In this document: piece by piece, positions 6,991 to 14,983 of the stretch
Position numbering within the stretch: the first letter of the stretch is position 1
How the letters are laid out: each line of letters starts with the position of its first letter
Source: Methanosarcinaceae archaeon
GTDB taxonomy: Archaea; Halobacteriota; Methanosarcinia; Methanosarcinales; Methanosarcinaceae
Length of the DNA stretch: 38,432 nucleotides
Direction: 5' to 3'
Assembly: GCA_003565715.1 (NCBI GenBank)
Contig: PXAV01000128.1
Coordinates: 1 to 38,432, forward strand
Notes under the pieces: model-generated
Told to the model about the DNA's origin: nothing
The model's input: only the letters and a program-made list of their open reading frames with translations
Databases searched by the model: none
Program-made: the position numbers and the translations under genes

Positions 6991-9057
6991 ATGTCCTTAA
7001 AAGATTCTGATGCAGGTAGGTCACTAAAAAAAATAGATCCTGATACAGTTAAAAAACTCAACTCTATATTTTCTTCATATATTGATGGAGAACAGAGTGG
7101 AGAAGCTGAACTTTTGCAATCTGATAAAATATCTGTTGAAGAATATTTGCACTTAGCACCAACGGAGGAACAAATAAAAATCCCTGATCATATCCAATAC
7201 TTGAAGAAGATAGTCGATGTTCCAGGTAATAATGCAATATCGGTTGATAATAGTTTTTCAAATGCCTATACAGGCACAAGTAATGAAGATACAGATAAAG
7301 AATATACAGGTAATGAATATACAGGTAATGAAGGCAGAGGCAACGAAGAAGTCAATAATGATGTACCTTTAGGTGCCCAAAAAGAACTTCCATCCATTAT
7401 ATATGAAGCTTTTGAAGATGCTGCCTACCAATCAGTTGACATTGAGGATGATATCGATCAGAACAAGGCAGATAAAGTTAAAGAACAATCCAGTATTAAG
7501 TCCACTACCCTGAAAAAAATCCTCAAAGGAAGAACACATGAAGAACCTGAAACAGCATCTGGCCACCATAAAAATATTGGATACAGTAACGGTGCCCCCG
7601 GTAAATCTTTTAATGAAAAAGACGATATCCACTTCAAACAAACGTCTTCTCAAAATTTTCAAACCAAAGGGTATGACAATAATAAATTAAACAAGCAGGG
7701 GATTTTGAATAACAGTAAAGATATATCTTTTGATCAGAAAAGAGCTGATGAGCAAGAAAAAAAAGAGGGAAACATAAACTCTTATGCATCTGCCACAAAC
7801 GCATCATGGATGGATGCTACTATAAATGCACCTGAAGCAAAAAAGGCAGAAACAACGAAAATAGCACGCGACCATAGTTTAAAGAGTGGTAAAGCAAGAA
7901 AGGAACATAGAAGTAAGAATATAATTTCTACCACAACAAATGCTTACGCACCAACAGTATCTCCAAAATACCCTGCAAAGATAGCTTTTCTTTATGACAA
8001 GGATCATGTGTTTCACGATGCATCTTCTCTTTCTATAAATATTCATGAAAAACCAGAACGCCTTATAAAGGCTATGTGGTACCTGGAAAAGAACAAGGTT
8101 TTGACCGATGGTACCTGTACACTTATTCAGGATATTTCCATGGCAGATGAAAAACATATTTTAAGGGTACATGATGGGTCATATGTTTCTTTCATTCGAT
8201 CCTATTCTGAATCAGGGGGGGGATTTCTGGGAGATAGTACTTACATTAACAGCTCATCATATGATGTTGCAAGAATGGCAGCAGGTGCGGCTATAATGGC
8301 TGGTGAACTTGTTGTGACAAAAAAGTTTTCACATGCTTTTGTTTTCTCTCGTCCCCCGGGACATCATGCCAGTTTCAGCAAGTATGGTGGTTTTTGTCTT
8401 TTTAACAATGCAGCAATTCTTGCAAGATATTTTCAGCAAGAAAAGAAAATGGGCAATGTCATGATAATAGACTGGGACGCCCACGCAGGCGATGGTACCA
8501 TGGATATATTTTATGATGATCCTTCTGTGATGTTTGTTTCTATGCACCGGGATCCTCACATGTTCTACCCACGTAAAGGATTTAGTACACAGGTAGGTGA
8601 GGGTGCAGGCAAGGGTTATACATTGAATATTGAGATGCCTTCTGGCGCTGGGAACGAAGAGTATTCTCTTGCAGTTGATGAGCTGTTAATTCCTGTTTTT
8701 GATCAGTTTTCTCCTGATGTCATTATTATAAGTTGTGGCTTTGATGCATACTATCGGGAAAAGAATGTAGGTCTGACACTTGATTCTCAAGGATATCACC
8801 AGATGACCTCCAGGATCTGCTCAGCATTTAAGGGTCCAATTATTTTCATAATGGAAGGTGGTTACCATGATTTTAACGGGCAGTTATGTCATAGTGTACT
8901 TAACTCTATCCATGGGCGAAAAAATCCAGTGAACGATAAACAGAACATATCAAGTTATCAGAAAAACCAGAATAAACAAATATTTGAGAAAATGCAAAAA
9001 AAAATAGCCGAAGCAAGGAAGAATAGCCCAGTTCTTTCTCAAAAGGTGGTCATATGA
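6991..9057 (+). CDS. HDAC-family deacetylase with long disordered N-terminus
   Basis: Protein of 688 aa. Residues 1-~325 are low-complexity, rich in Asn, Lys, Glu and Ser, and contain a short tandem repeat (EYTGNEYTGNE). Residues ~327-645 are a class II HDAC / acetoin utilisation / acetylpolyamine amidohydrolase fold, a Zn-dependent removal of acetyl groups from lysine or polyamines. Catalytic features are all visible: RPPGHH (~454-459), GGFCLFNN, DWDAHAGDGT with metal ligands ~D496 and H498, GFDAYY with ligand ~D585, and EGGY with the catalytic Tyr ~625. The domain is usually ~300-370 aa, so the N-terminal half is extra. The ATG has GGAGG upstream. The stop overlaps the next HDAC gene (ATGA). 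A G8 run lies within the catalytic domain at 8215-8222. Substrate unknown. Confidence 0.93.
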   Translation: MSLKDSDAGRSLKKIDPDTVKKLNSIFSSYIDGEQSGEAELLQSDKISVEEYLHLAPTEEQIKIPDHIQYLKKIVDVPGNNAISVDNSFSNAYTGTSNEDTDKEYTGNEYTGNEGRGNEEVNNDVPLGAQKELPSIIYEAFEDAAYQSVDIEDDIDQNKADKVKEQSSIKSTTLKKILKGRTHEEPETASGHHKNIGYSNGAPGKSFNEKDDIHFKQTSSQNFQTKGYDNNKLNKQGILNNSKDISFDQKRADEQEKKEGNINSYASATNASWMDATINAPEAKKAETTKIARDHSLKSGKARKEHRSKNIISTTTNAYAPTVSPKYPAKIAFLYDKDHVFHDASSLSINIHEKPERLIKAMWYLEKNKVLTDGTCTLIQDISMADEKHILRVHDGSYVSFIRSYSESGGGFLGDSTYINSSSYDVARMAAGAAIMAGELVVTKKFSHAFVFSRPPGHHASFSKYGGFCLFNNAAILARYFQQEKKMGNVMIIDWDAHAGDGTMDIFYDDPSVMFVSMHRDPHMFYPRKGFSTQVGEGAGKGYTLNIEMPSGAGNEEYSLAVDELLIPVFDQFSPDVIIISCGFDAYYREKNVGLTLDSQGYHQMTSRICSAFKGPIIFIMEGGYHDFNGQLCHSVLNSIHGRKNPVNDKQNISSYQKNQNKQIFEKMQKKIAEARKNSPVLSQKVVI
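7300..7329 (+). repeat. 15-bp tandem repeat inside HDAC gene
   Basis: Two perfect copies of GAATATACAGGTAAT lie head to tail and encode EYTGN twice, with a degenerate copy just upstream. The unit is a multiple of three, so copy number changes would keep the frame. It lies in the disordered N-terminal region. Confidence 0.85.
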
Positions 9058-10133
9058 TCCATGTAGGTATTACTTTCAATGAAAACCACTTTCTTCATGA
9101 CCCTTTCATAAGAGGTTTTCCAAGTCCTGAAAACCCTTCACGGGTAAATAAAATACTTGAGCACTTAAAACACGATAAAATATTTGATGAAAAAAGGTGT
9201 CGTATGTATTCTTCTTCCCCGGCTACTGTTGACAATATATTACTTGTACATGAACCTGAATATGTTGAACATGTGAGATCATGTACTAAAGATTCCCGCT
9301 TAGACCCTGGAAAAGATGTATACATATGTCCATCTTCATTTGATGTGCTTCTTCAGGCGGGCGGTTGTGTTCTTGAGGCAGGCAGACTTGTTGTTACAGA
9401 AAAATGCCGACATTCCTTTGCAATTGTGCGTCCTCCTGGACATCATGCAGGTCCTAAAGTGTCCGGTGGTTTCTGTGTTTTTAATAACTCTGCAATATTG
9501 GCAAAGAACCTTATAGCAGAGTATGGGTTTGAAAGAATTGCAATTATAAATATTGATGCACATGCATCAGATGGCACATATCAGATCTTTGAGTCCGATA
9601 CTCATGTACTTTGTATATCTATGCATCAGGACCAATCAACACTATATCCATACAGGGGTTTTATCAGGGATATAGGTGTGAGGCCTGGACTTGGATATTG
9701 TATTAATATGGAAATGCCACCTGGATCTGGGAATCCTGAGTACGGGATATTCTATGATGAGGTGGCTAAAAAGGTCCTTGTTGAATTTGATCCTGATATC
9801 ATCATAATAGAATGTGGTCTTGATGCCTACTATAAGGAAAAAATTACAAAGCTGAACCTGACATTTGATGGTTACTACAGAATTATATTTGATATTGCAA
9901 GTACATGGAGCACAGTAGCATTGCTGGAAGGTGGATACCATGATGATATGGGCTTGTTGACATCTGTTATTATACGTGCTTTGTTAGGGGAAGAAAACAT
10001 TGTGGATGAAGTGGATCAGATAGATCTGCTTGCATCCAGGAATGCCAGCACCAGAAAAGATTTCAACAATAATCTATCCCTTCTGAAAATGCATCTACAA
10101 CCTTATTGGTGTTTGTGGGCACAGAATAAATAA
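9054..10133 (+). CDS. HDAC-family deacetylase, second paralogue
   Basis: Protein of 359 aa made almost entirely of one HDAC/acetylpolyamine amidohydrolase-type domain, the usual size for archaeal and bacterial members. Conserved elements: RPPGHHAGP (~126-133), GGFCVFNNSA, NIDAHASDGT with metal ligands ~D168 and H170, GLDAYY with ligand ~D257, and LEGGYHD with the catalytic Tyr ~295. The usual HxGDGT reads HASDGT here, a Gly-to-Ser change next to the metal site. The start overlaps the upstream HDAC stop by 4 bases, indicating translational coupling, and the GNAT gene follows 13 bases later. Two paralogous deacetylases side by side may form a heteromer or act on different substrates (inference). 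Confidence 0.93.
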   Translation: MIHVGITFNENHFLHDPFIRGFPSPENPSRVNKILEHLKHDKIFDEKRCRMYSSSPATVDNILLVHEPEYVEHVRSCTKDSRLDPGKDVYICPSSFDVLLQAGGCVLEAGRLVVTEKCRHSFAIVRPPGHHAGPKVSGGFCVFNNSAILAKNLIAEYGFERIAIINIDAHASDGTYQIFESDTHVLCISMHQDQSTLYPYRGFIRDIGVRPGLGYCINMEMPPGSGNPEYGIFYDEVAKKVLVEFDPDIIIIECGLDAYYKEKITKLNLTFDGYYRIIFDIASTWSTVALLEGGYHDDMGLLTSVIIRALLGEENIVDEVDQIDLLASRNASTRKDFNNNLSLLKMHLQPYWCLWAQNK

Positions 10134-10146
10134 AAAGGTCGATCTT

Positions 10147-11070
10147 ATGTATGAACTTGCAAGAACTGATGATGGTATAACTTTCTATAAGCTTGAACAT
10201 GCTTTTGAACTTGACAAGTTAAACATAGGAGAGTTCAGTTACTTTAGGAAATACCTGGGTATGGCTGATTATCTTGCTAACTTTAAAAGCTGGATAAAGA
10301 GACCTGCGGTTGTACTTATCCTTGCGATATCAGATAATAGGGTTGTTGGATGGACAATGAATGAAAAATGGAGTTTTTCATCATCTGATGGCAAATTGGT
10401 ATATGTGTTAAGGGGTATTGAAGTCTCACCTCAGTTTGCACGCAGAGGTCTTGGCAGAAACATGTTTTTCCTTGTTTCAAGTGTACTTGTTGGTCATATA
10501 GTTACCAAACCTGTAAATAAGGCGGCAAGGTCGTTTTTTGAATCGTTGTTTTTTACAGCACCATCATGTCACTCTCCTGTAAATCTAGGTGATTATCCAG
10601 GATACCTGATATTCGAAGAGAAAAACAAAAGCTCATTGTCATGTGGAAGAATGGTTCTGTGTGATAAAGCCATAAGCAAATGCAGGATGAAGCTTTTTCC
10701 GGGTCATTTATTAGAGGATGATACTCAAAGGGTTAACAATATTAAGTGCTCAGATGGAATCGTCACAGAAAATGAAAAAGACATGTTGAAGGAGAAAAGC
10801 CCTCCAAAAGAAGCTGCTTCGGTCATTAAAGAAGAAAAAAATAGTCTGGACACAGTCTATAGGCCTGTAAACTCGCATAAAAGTGAAACTTTGTGCTCAC
10901 AAGAACATTTTATTTTTGATGGCAAGTTCATTGGAGAGCAAAAAATGATGTCTGCATGTAAATGTGGTCATTATTATGTTCACAAGTACCAGGTAACCGG
11001 TAATCTGAAAGGTACTGCATTTATTTGTACAAAATGTTATATTAAAAGATATTTCCTACCACTTAAGTAG
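10147..11070 (+). CDS. GNAT acetyltransferase with C-terminal zinc ribbon
   Basis: Protein of 307 aa. Residues ~1-150 form a GNAT-like domain with the acetyl-CoA pyrophosphate loop RRGLGR (~99-104) after the strand LRGIEVSPQFA, the classical motif A. Residues ~165-255 are a charged linker. The C-terminus has CKCGHYYVHKY (~271) and FICTKCYIKRY (~294-297), a four-Cys zinc ribbon. The ATG has AAGGTCGAT upstream. It follows the two deacetylases by 13 bases and is the last gene of the first unit; a promoter region and palindrome follow. GNATs transfer acetyl groups to amines, so a writer beside erasers suggests reversible acetylation of a common target. The zinc ribbon may bind that target or nucleic acid. 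The N-terminal lobe is diverged. Confidence 0.8.
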   Translation: MYELARTDDGITFYKLEHAFELDKLNIGEFSYFRKYLGMADYLANFKSWIKRPAVVLILAISDNRVVGWTMNEKWSFSSSDGKLVYVLRGIEVSPQFARRGLGRNMFFLVSSVLVGHIVTKPVNKAARSFFESLFFTAPSCHSPVNLGDYPGYLIFEEKNKSSLSCGRMVLCDKAISKCRMKLFPGHLLEDDTQRVNNIKCSDGIVTENEKDMLKEKSPPKEAASVIKEEKNSLDTVYRPVNSHKSETLCSQEHFIFDGKFIGEQKMMSACKCGHYYVHKYQVTGNLKGTAFICTKCYIKRYFLPLK

Positions 11071-11128
11071 GGAATGATCATAAGTTAATTTCCGTTTTTG
11101 CATTTTCCTGTTTCAACAGAAGATTATT

Positions 11129-11148
11129 AATATTGTTAAAACAATATT
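11129..11148 (+). promoter_or_regulatory. Perfect 9-bp palindrome in promoter of the signalling operon
   Basis: AATATTGTTAAAACAATATT is a perfect 9-bp inverted repeat with a 2-base centre. It lies 55 bases before the CheF-like ATG, with TATA-like sequences at about 11143-11157 and 11168-11180. Its size and symmetry fit a homodimeric winged-helix/HTH operator, and its overlap with the core promoter fits repression. The binding protein is unknown. Confidence 0.55.
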
Positions 11149-11202
11149 TATTATAATTATATTACTTGATATATATTTATCTGAAAATAAGAGGTCCTTT
11201 AT

Positions 11203-11790
11203 ATGGCTCAAGAGCAGGGTATTGCAAAAGTTGATCTTACATATATCTATAAAGCAGTTATGATGGGTAATTCTCTTTACTCCGATAATTGGGAAAAAGG
11301 TGTTCTTTACCTTACCAACCTTAATCTGTGGTTCTCAGAGAATGGTGGATGGTTGACCATACCTTTACAAAATATTACAATGATAGGCAGAGATGTCACC
11401 GATTCTATCCGTATGAAGGCACAACGCACGATTGGCACTTCTCATGTACTACTTATAGATTACATTCAGCCTTCTTCTGTGGTGGAAGGAGCCACCGCTC
11501 CAGCAACAGCTCTTTTGGCAGGCAATGAAGCTATCGTTAACACACTTAAAACCTATCTTCAGCCAATGTGTGGTATGCCTTCAAAAAAGCAATCCCTATC
11601 TGATGTTGATAAAAAACTTCTTTACATGCTTTACACAGGTGTCAATGACCTGGAAAAAATTGTTTTCTTTATAGGCGTTGACAAAGACACGCTGGCTGAG
11701 AGTTTCAAGAACCTGAGGGATCAGGGAATGTGCGATATCTCGGGAACAGTTACTGAAAGTGGAAACAAACAAATCAGGGAGATGATGTGA
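11203..11790 (+). CDS. CheF-like protein (PH-type fold plus winged helix)
   Basis: Protein of 195 aa. Residues ~1-125 contain WEKGVLYLTNLNLWFSENGGWLTIPLQNITMIGR, the pattern of archaeal CheF and related PH-like domains (a strand with NLWF, then IPL..I). Residues ~130-195 are a small winged helix (DVDKKLLYMLYTG, then DKDTLAESFKNLRDQGM). In haloarchaea CheF bridges CheY and the archaellum motor; known CheF proteins are ~280-350 aa, so this is a short relative and may not bind CheY. The ATG has GAGGTCC upstream and follows an AT-rich promoter with a palindrome. It is the first of eight tightly spaced genes. No cheY, cheA or receptor gene is in the window. The CheF call is moderate. Confidence 0.6.
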   Translation: MAQEQGIAKVDLTYIYKAVMMGNSLYSDNWEKGVLYLTNLNLWFSENGGWLTIPLQNITMIGRDVTDSIRMKAQRTIGTSHVLLIDYIQPSSVVEGATAPATALLAGNEAIVNTLKTYLQPMCGMPSKKQSLSDVDKKLLYMLYTGVNDLEKIVFFIGVDKDTLAESFKNLRDQGMCDISGTVTESGNKQIREMM

Positions 11791-11821
11791 AATGGTTCTG
11801 ATAATCAAGGAGGAATGCTGA

Positions 11822-12739
11822 TTGAGTGACCCTGGTCTTCCTCCTTTTATGAATGATTCTGCAGGCGGACCCCCACCAATGTCAGGTGGAAGCTTTGCAC
11901 AATCAATGGGTGCTTTTGGAGCACTGCTTAAACTTCAACAAAACATAAGTGAACGTTTTCCGAAATCAAAAGTTCCATGGAATGAGACCCGAAAATTCCT
12001 CAAGGCAAATACTATAGAGGCGATAAGGTCCACAGCTCTTTACAAGTTTAACGTTAAGCTTTTTGGGGAAATCGGTCTTGGGAATATCCAGCTAATATCG
12101 TATGCTCCAATGCACTATATTTTCGCAGTGCCCAACAATCCTGTGTGTAATTTCTATCCGGCTCTGAACAACCAGAAAGTGTGTGCTGCTACAACAGATG
12201 CCCTTTACAGGTTCTTCCATGAAGATCTGGAGCTTGAATGCTCGGTGGAAGAAATAGAGTGTATAAAGAGTGGAAATGAAGTCTGCAAATTCAAAGTTGA
12301 TCTGCAACCAATATCCGCATATCAGATAATGCTCGATGAATATGACAGAATGATACTTTCAGGTATCAGACCTCCTGTGGATGATACTGAACTAAAGGAA
12401 AGGGTACGTGTACTGACTGTCTATAAACTGCTTGACAAAGGTCAATTATCTGAAATTGGCAGTGCATATATGCAGTTTGCTGCTTCGTTGCAGGTAGAAG
12501 AAAAAATATTCGATCCTCCATGGAAGATCGATGATGAGTTATCTTCAATTGCTTCAAATCATAATACCTTTGGTGGGGCATTCGGAGAGATGGCCAAAAA
12601 AGTGCAGACAAGTGACCCAGCTAACGCACAGGCTAATGAGCCTGCTATTAATGAGGAAACAAGAAAACTTCAGGAAGAAGCCAAGGATACAGATAGTTTT
12701 GCCCAGCTTCTTGCAAAAATGAAAAATAAAAAGGAGTGA
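11822..12739 (+). CDS. V4R-domain protein
   Basis: Protein of 305 aa with a TTG start supported by a strong SD (AAGGAGG) 7 bases upstream. The N-terminus is Pro/Gly-rich (PPFMNDSAGGPPPMSGG). Residues ~50-165 resemble a V4R (4-vinyl reductase) small-molecule-binding domain, with the terminal signature ECSVEEIECIKSGNEVCKFKV that matches E..C...G...C.F.V. Residues ~180-305 are helical, with a possible HTH-like segment (LTVYKLLDKGQLSEIGSAYMQFA) and a charged C-terminus. V4R domains often serve as ligand sensors in signalling proteins. Here it sits 31 bases after the CheF-like gene and ends next to the Lsm-like gene, so it may feed a ligand signal into the KaiC/Roadblock module. The ligand is unknown. 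Confidence 0.72.
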   Translation: MSDPGLPPFMNDSAGGPPPMSGGSFAQSMGAFGALLKLQQNISERFPKSKVPWNETRKFLKANTIEAIRSTALYKFNVKLFGEIGLGNIQLISYAPMHYIFAVPNNPVCNFYPALNNQKVCAATTDALYRFFHEDLELECSVEEIECIKSGNEVCKFKVDLQPISAYQIMLDEYDRMILSGIRPPVDDTELKERVRVLTVYKLLDKGQLSEIGSAYMQFAASLQVEEKIFDPPWKIDDELSSIASNHNTFGGAFGEMAKKVQTSDPANAQANEPAINEETRKLQEEAKDTDSFAQLLAKMKNKKE

Positions 12740-12744
12740 TGCAA

Positions 12745-13107
12745 ATGTCAGGTTATAGAGTATCTTCAACTGATGATCTTGCTTGTTTTGTGGGTGAATT
12801 TGTAAGGGTGATAACCGTAAGCTCACATTATAGAGGAGAATGTGCACGAATATATCCAAAAAGTAATAGTATTCTTCTCAAGGACGTTCTGAAAAAAAAT
12901 GAGACAGGCTGGATAGATGTTAGTAGCAGAATGCTTCTGATGGGACATGCTATTGAATCAATATACATTGAAAAAAGCTTTCCTTTTGATAGCAATGAGT
13001 CTCTTATCCTCTCTGTAGAGGATGGAACACTTATACCTGGTCTTGATTCAGATATTAGTTCTACTAATGATGCAAAACATATAGCTGTTCTGGAGGAATT
13101 GAAATGA
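12745..13107 (+). CDS. Small Lsm-like protein
   Basis: Protein of 120 aa. The listed ORF starts at GTG 12736, but the ATG at 12745 has the SD AAGGAG 8 bases upstream. Residues ~10-75 read like an Sm/Lsm barrel: FVGEFVRVITVSSHYRGECARIYPKSNSILLKDV followed after a loop by GHAIESIYIE, resembling the Sm1 and Sm2 patterns. The assignment is by pattern only and other small SH3-like barrels are possible. The last ~35 residues are acidic and probably flexible. The stop overlaps the KaiC gene (ATGA), so the two are translationally coupled. Its presence in a signalling operon is unexpected and might mean RNA binding or a structural scaffold role. Confidence 0.6.
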   Translation: MSGYRVSSTDDLACFVGEFVRVITVSSHYRGECARIYPKSNSILLKDVLKKNETGWIDVSSRMLLMGHAIESIYIEKSFPFDSNESLILSVEDGTLIPGLDSDISSTNDAKHIAVLEELK

Positions 13108-14180
13108 GCATGGAAAAAAGAATAGCAACCGGAATATCTGGTCTTGATAGGGTGATTGAAGGCGGAGTACGTGATAATACCACTCTTCTGGTCGTAGGCT
13201 CAAGCGGCACTGGAAAATCTACCTTTGCAATGCAATATCTAAACTATGGACTTGAAAATGGTGAAAATGCCCTTTATATTAGTATGGAAGAGCCTCCTGA
13301 ACAGATTATGCGCGAGGCCAAGATGTTGGGCTTTGATCTTGATGAGTACTACGAAAAAGAACTTTTCTTCTTCCATTCAAAGGGTAAAGACTTTGTAAAA
13401 CTAGTTGATGAACAGTTACCTGCCCTTGTGGAAGCAAATAAGAACTATTCTGTCAAGACACGTGTTGTCATTGATCCTCTTACACCACTTCTATGGGCTG
13501 TGCAGGATAAACAGGAGCAACGTGAGATTATAACAAAGCTCTTCTATACGTTAAAACAGTTGGGTCCGGTTCTGATAACAACTGAAGAACACGCTTCCCC
13601 AGGTGAAACTGTAGGGGAGGATGTACTTATACCTATTTATATGTCTGATGGTGCTGTACACTTAACCTATCGTCCCATTGGCGGTGCTTTTAACAGGGCT
13701 CTTGAAATTATCAAAATGCGTGCAACAAGGCATGGTGAGGAGGTATACCCCTATATATTTGTCCGTGGTATTGGGGTTGTTGTCAGAACCACTCCACTGA
13801 TATCTGCAGAAGATGTGCGCAAATATGATGATGTATTTGATAAGGCCATAAGGACTGCTGCAGATCTCGGTGCAGGAGAAAAGGTACTTAATCGTCTTGT
13901 TTATGTCAAAGATAACTGGTCATATCCATTCTCTCCCAAGGAAACATTACAGATATTCTTTGAATCACAGGGTTTTAACGATACTATGACAAAAGAAGAT
14001 ATTGCAAGAAAAAAAGAAGCATTATCATCTGAACCTCCCAAAACTGAATCTGAGGGATGCCAAGATACTGTTTTTTCTGAAGAGGAAGCTCTTTCTGATG
14101 AAGCTGGATCATCAGAACAGGATGAAGATGCCCTTATTGATATAGAGAATTTAAGTGAACTGGAAGAATTGGTAAGATGA
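13104..14180 (+). CDS. KaiC/RadA-superfamily ATPase
   Basis: Protein of 358 aa with one KaiC-type P-loop ATPase domain at ~5-235. It has the family opening RIATGISGLDRVIEGG, Walker A GSSGTGKST (~32-40), the EEPPEQ segment typical of KaiC/ArlH-type proteins, and Walker B RVVIDPLTPL (~D124). The last ~70 residues are acidic and low-complexity (SEEEALSDEAGSSEQDEDALIDIENLSELEELV), which may be an interaction tail. Single-domain archaeal KaiC-like proteins act as ATP-dependent switches; the archaellum protein ArlH belongs to the same superfamily, but this is not a clear ArlH. The ATG overlaps the upstream stop by 4 bases and the Roadblock gene follows 18 bases later. It is the likely energy-using centre of the operon. 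Confidence 0.88.
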   Translation: MSMEKRIATGISGLDRVIEGGVRDNTTLLVVGSSGTGKSTFAMQYLNYGLENGENALYISMEEPPEQIMREAKMLGFDLDEYYEKELFFFHSKGKDFVKLVDEQLPALVEANKNYSVKTRVVIDPLTPLLWAVQDKQEQREIITKLFYTLKQLGPVLITTEEHASPGETVGEDVLIPIYMSDGAVHLTYRPIGGAFNRALEIIKMRATRHGEEVYPYIFVRGIGVVVRTTPLISAEDVRKYDDVFDKAIRTAADLGAGEKVLNRLVYVKDNWSYPFSPKETLQIFFESQGFNDTMTKEDIARKKEALSSEPPKTESEGCQDTVFSEEEALSDEAGSSEQDEDALIDIENLSELEELVR

Positions 14181-14198
14181 TACCAAGGATGGATTGAA

Positions 14199-14969
14199 GT
14201 GTCAGTAAAAAAAACAAAAGATGATCTTGAGGATGTTTCCCTTTTAAAGTTCGCTTTGGTCGCACAACTGAAAAGGACACATCAATCCAGTGATGTGGAC
14301 GTACTTTTGTTTGCAGGTGCAGACGGAAGGATATATGCATCCTATATACCAGAAAGTATAGGTCCTAAAATATTTGAACTGACCAATCTGATTAGCCACA
14401 ACCTTTTACATGTTAGTCAACAGCTTGCAATGGGACTTAAACAATCAGTAATTGAATATGAATTTGGAACTGTTATATTTTCATCTGTTGGTAGGGGTGC
14501 ACTCTTGATCTCACTTTTTACTGGAAAAGCAGATCTGTCGGAGAACATGGATAAAATAGAAATTGCCAGATATGTTATACAGCATATCTTTGAGCAGCGT
14601 CCAATGACTGCATCACAACTGGAGAGCTATCCTGAAGAAGTAGCTAAAGAATTGCGCGTATTGTCTAAGATAGTTTTTAATGAGATGTATACACAGTCTT
14701 CAGAATACAAAAAAAACATGGAGATTCTTGCAGATATAAAAGAGAAAATAACAGGTGTTATGGGCAGGGGTGAGGTTGAGCAGGTACTTGCAATGGCATT
14801 CAATGAAATAGCATCATCTCCAAAATGGATGACAGAAGATCTGTGGCCTTTGCTTGTTGAAATGATCATAAAGGACCAGATACGTCCGATTCACGGAGAC
14901 TATGTGGCTGATATATGTGAAGCAGAATGGATTCCAGACATTAAACACAAACTTGAGTCTTTTGTATGA
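14199..14969 (+). CDS. Roadblock/LC7-like protein
   Basis: Protein of 256 aa with a GTG start; AAGGATGG lies upstream. Residues ~15-110 follow the Roadblock/LC7 pattern: DVDVLLFAGADGRIYASYIPES, a central helix (LTNLISHNLLHVSQQLAM), a strand pair (VIEYEFGTVIFSSVGRGALLISLFTGKADL), and a closing helix. Residues ~120-256 are helical and specific to this protein. Roadblock proteins usually regulate small Ras-like GTPases such as MglA. No GTPase gene is in this operon, so the KaiC-like ATPase encoded 18 bases upstream is the obvious candidate partner. That is inference. Confidence 0.72.
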   Translation: MSVKKTKDDLEDVSLLKFALVAQLKRTHQSSDVDVLLFAGADGRIYASYIPESIGPKIFELTNLISHNLLHVSQQLAMGLKQSVIEYEFGTVIFSSVGRGALLISLFTGKADLSENMDKIEIARYVIQHIFEQRPMTASQLESYPEEVAKELRVLSKIVFNEMYTQSSEYKKNMEILADIKEKITGVMGRGEVEQVLAMAFNEIASSPKWMTEDLWPLLVEMIIKDQIRPIHGDYVADICEAEWIPDIKHKLESFV

Positions 14970-14983
14970 TATGGTGATCTGCT

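Noticed and set aside
7064-9941. Minus-strand ORFs of 60-99 aa opposite the HDAC genes
   Set aside because: These are shadows of strongly supported coding frames, with no SD and unlikely composition.
6991-10133. HDAC genes as simple polyamine or acetoin catabolism genes
   Set aside because: No polyamine or acetoin genes are nearby; neighbours are signalling-type genes. The substrate still cannot be excluded, so no substrate was assigned.
13104-14180. KaiC-like protein as ArlH of the archaellum motor
   Set aside because: It has the canonical KaiC opening and an acidic tail and lies with Roadblock and V4R genes, not with arlI/arlJ. ArlH cannot be asserted.
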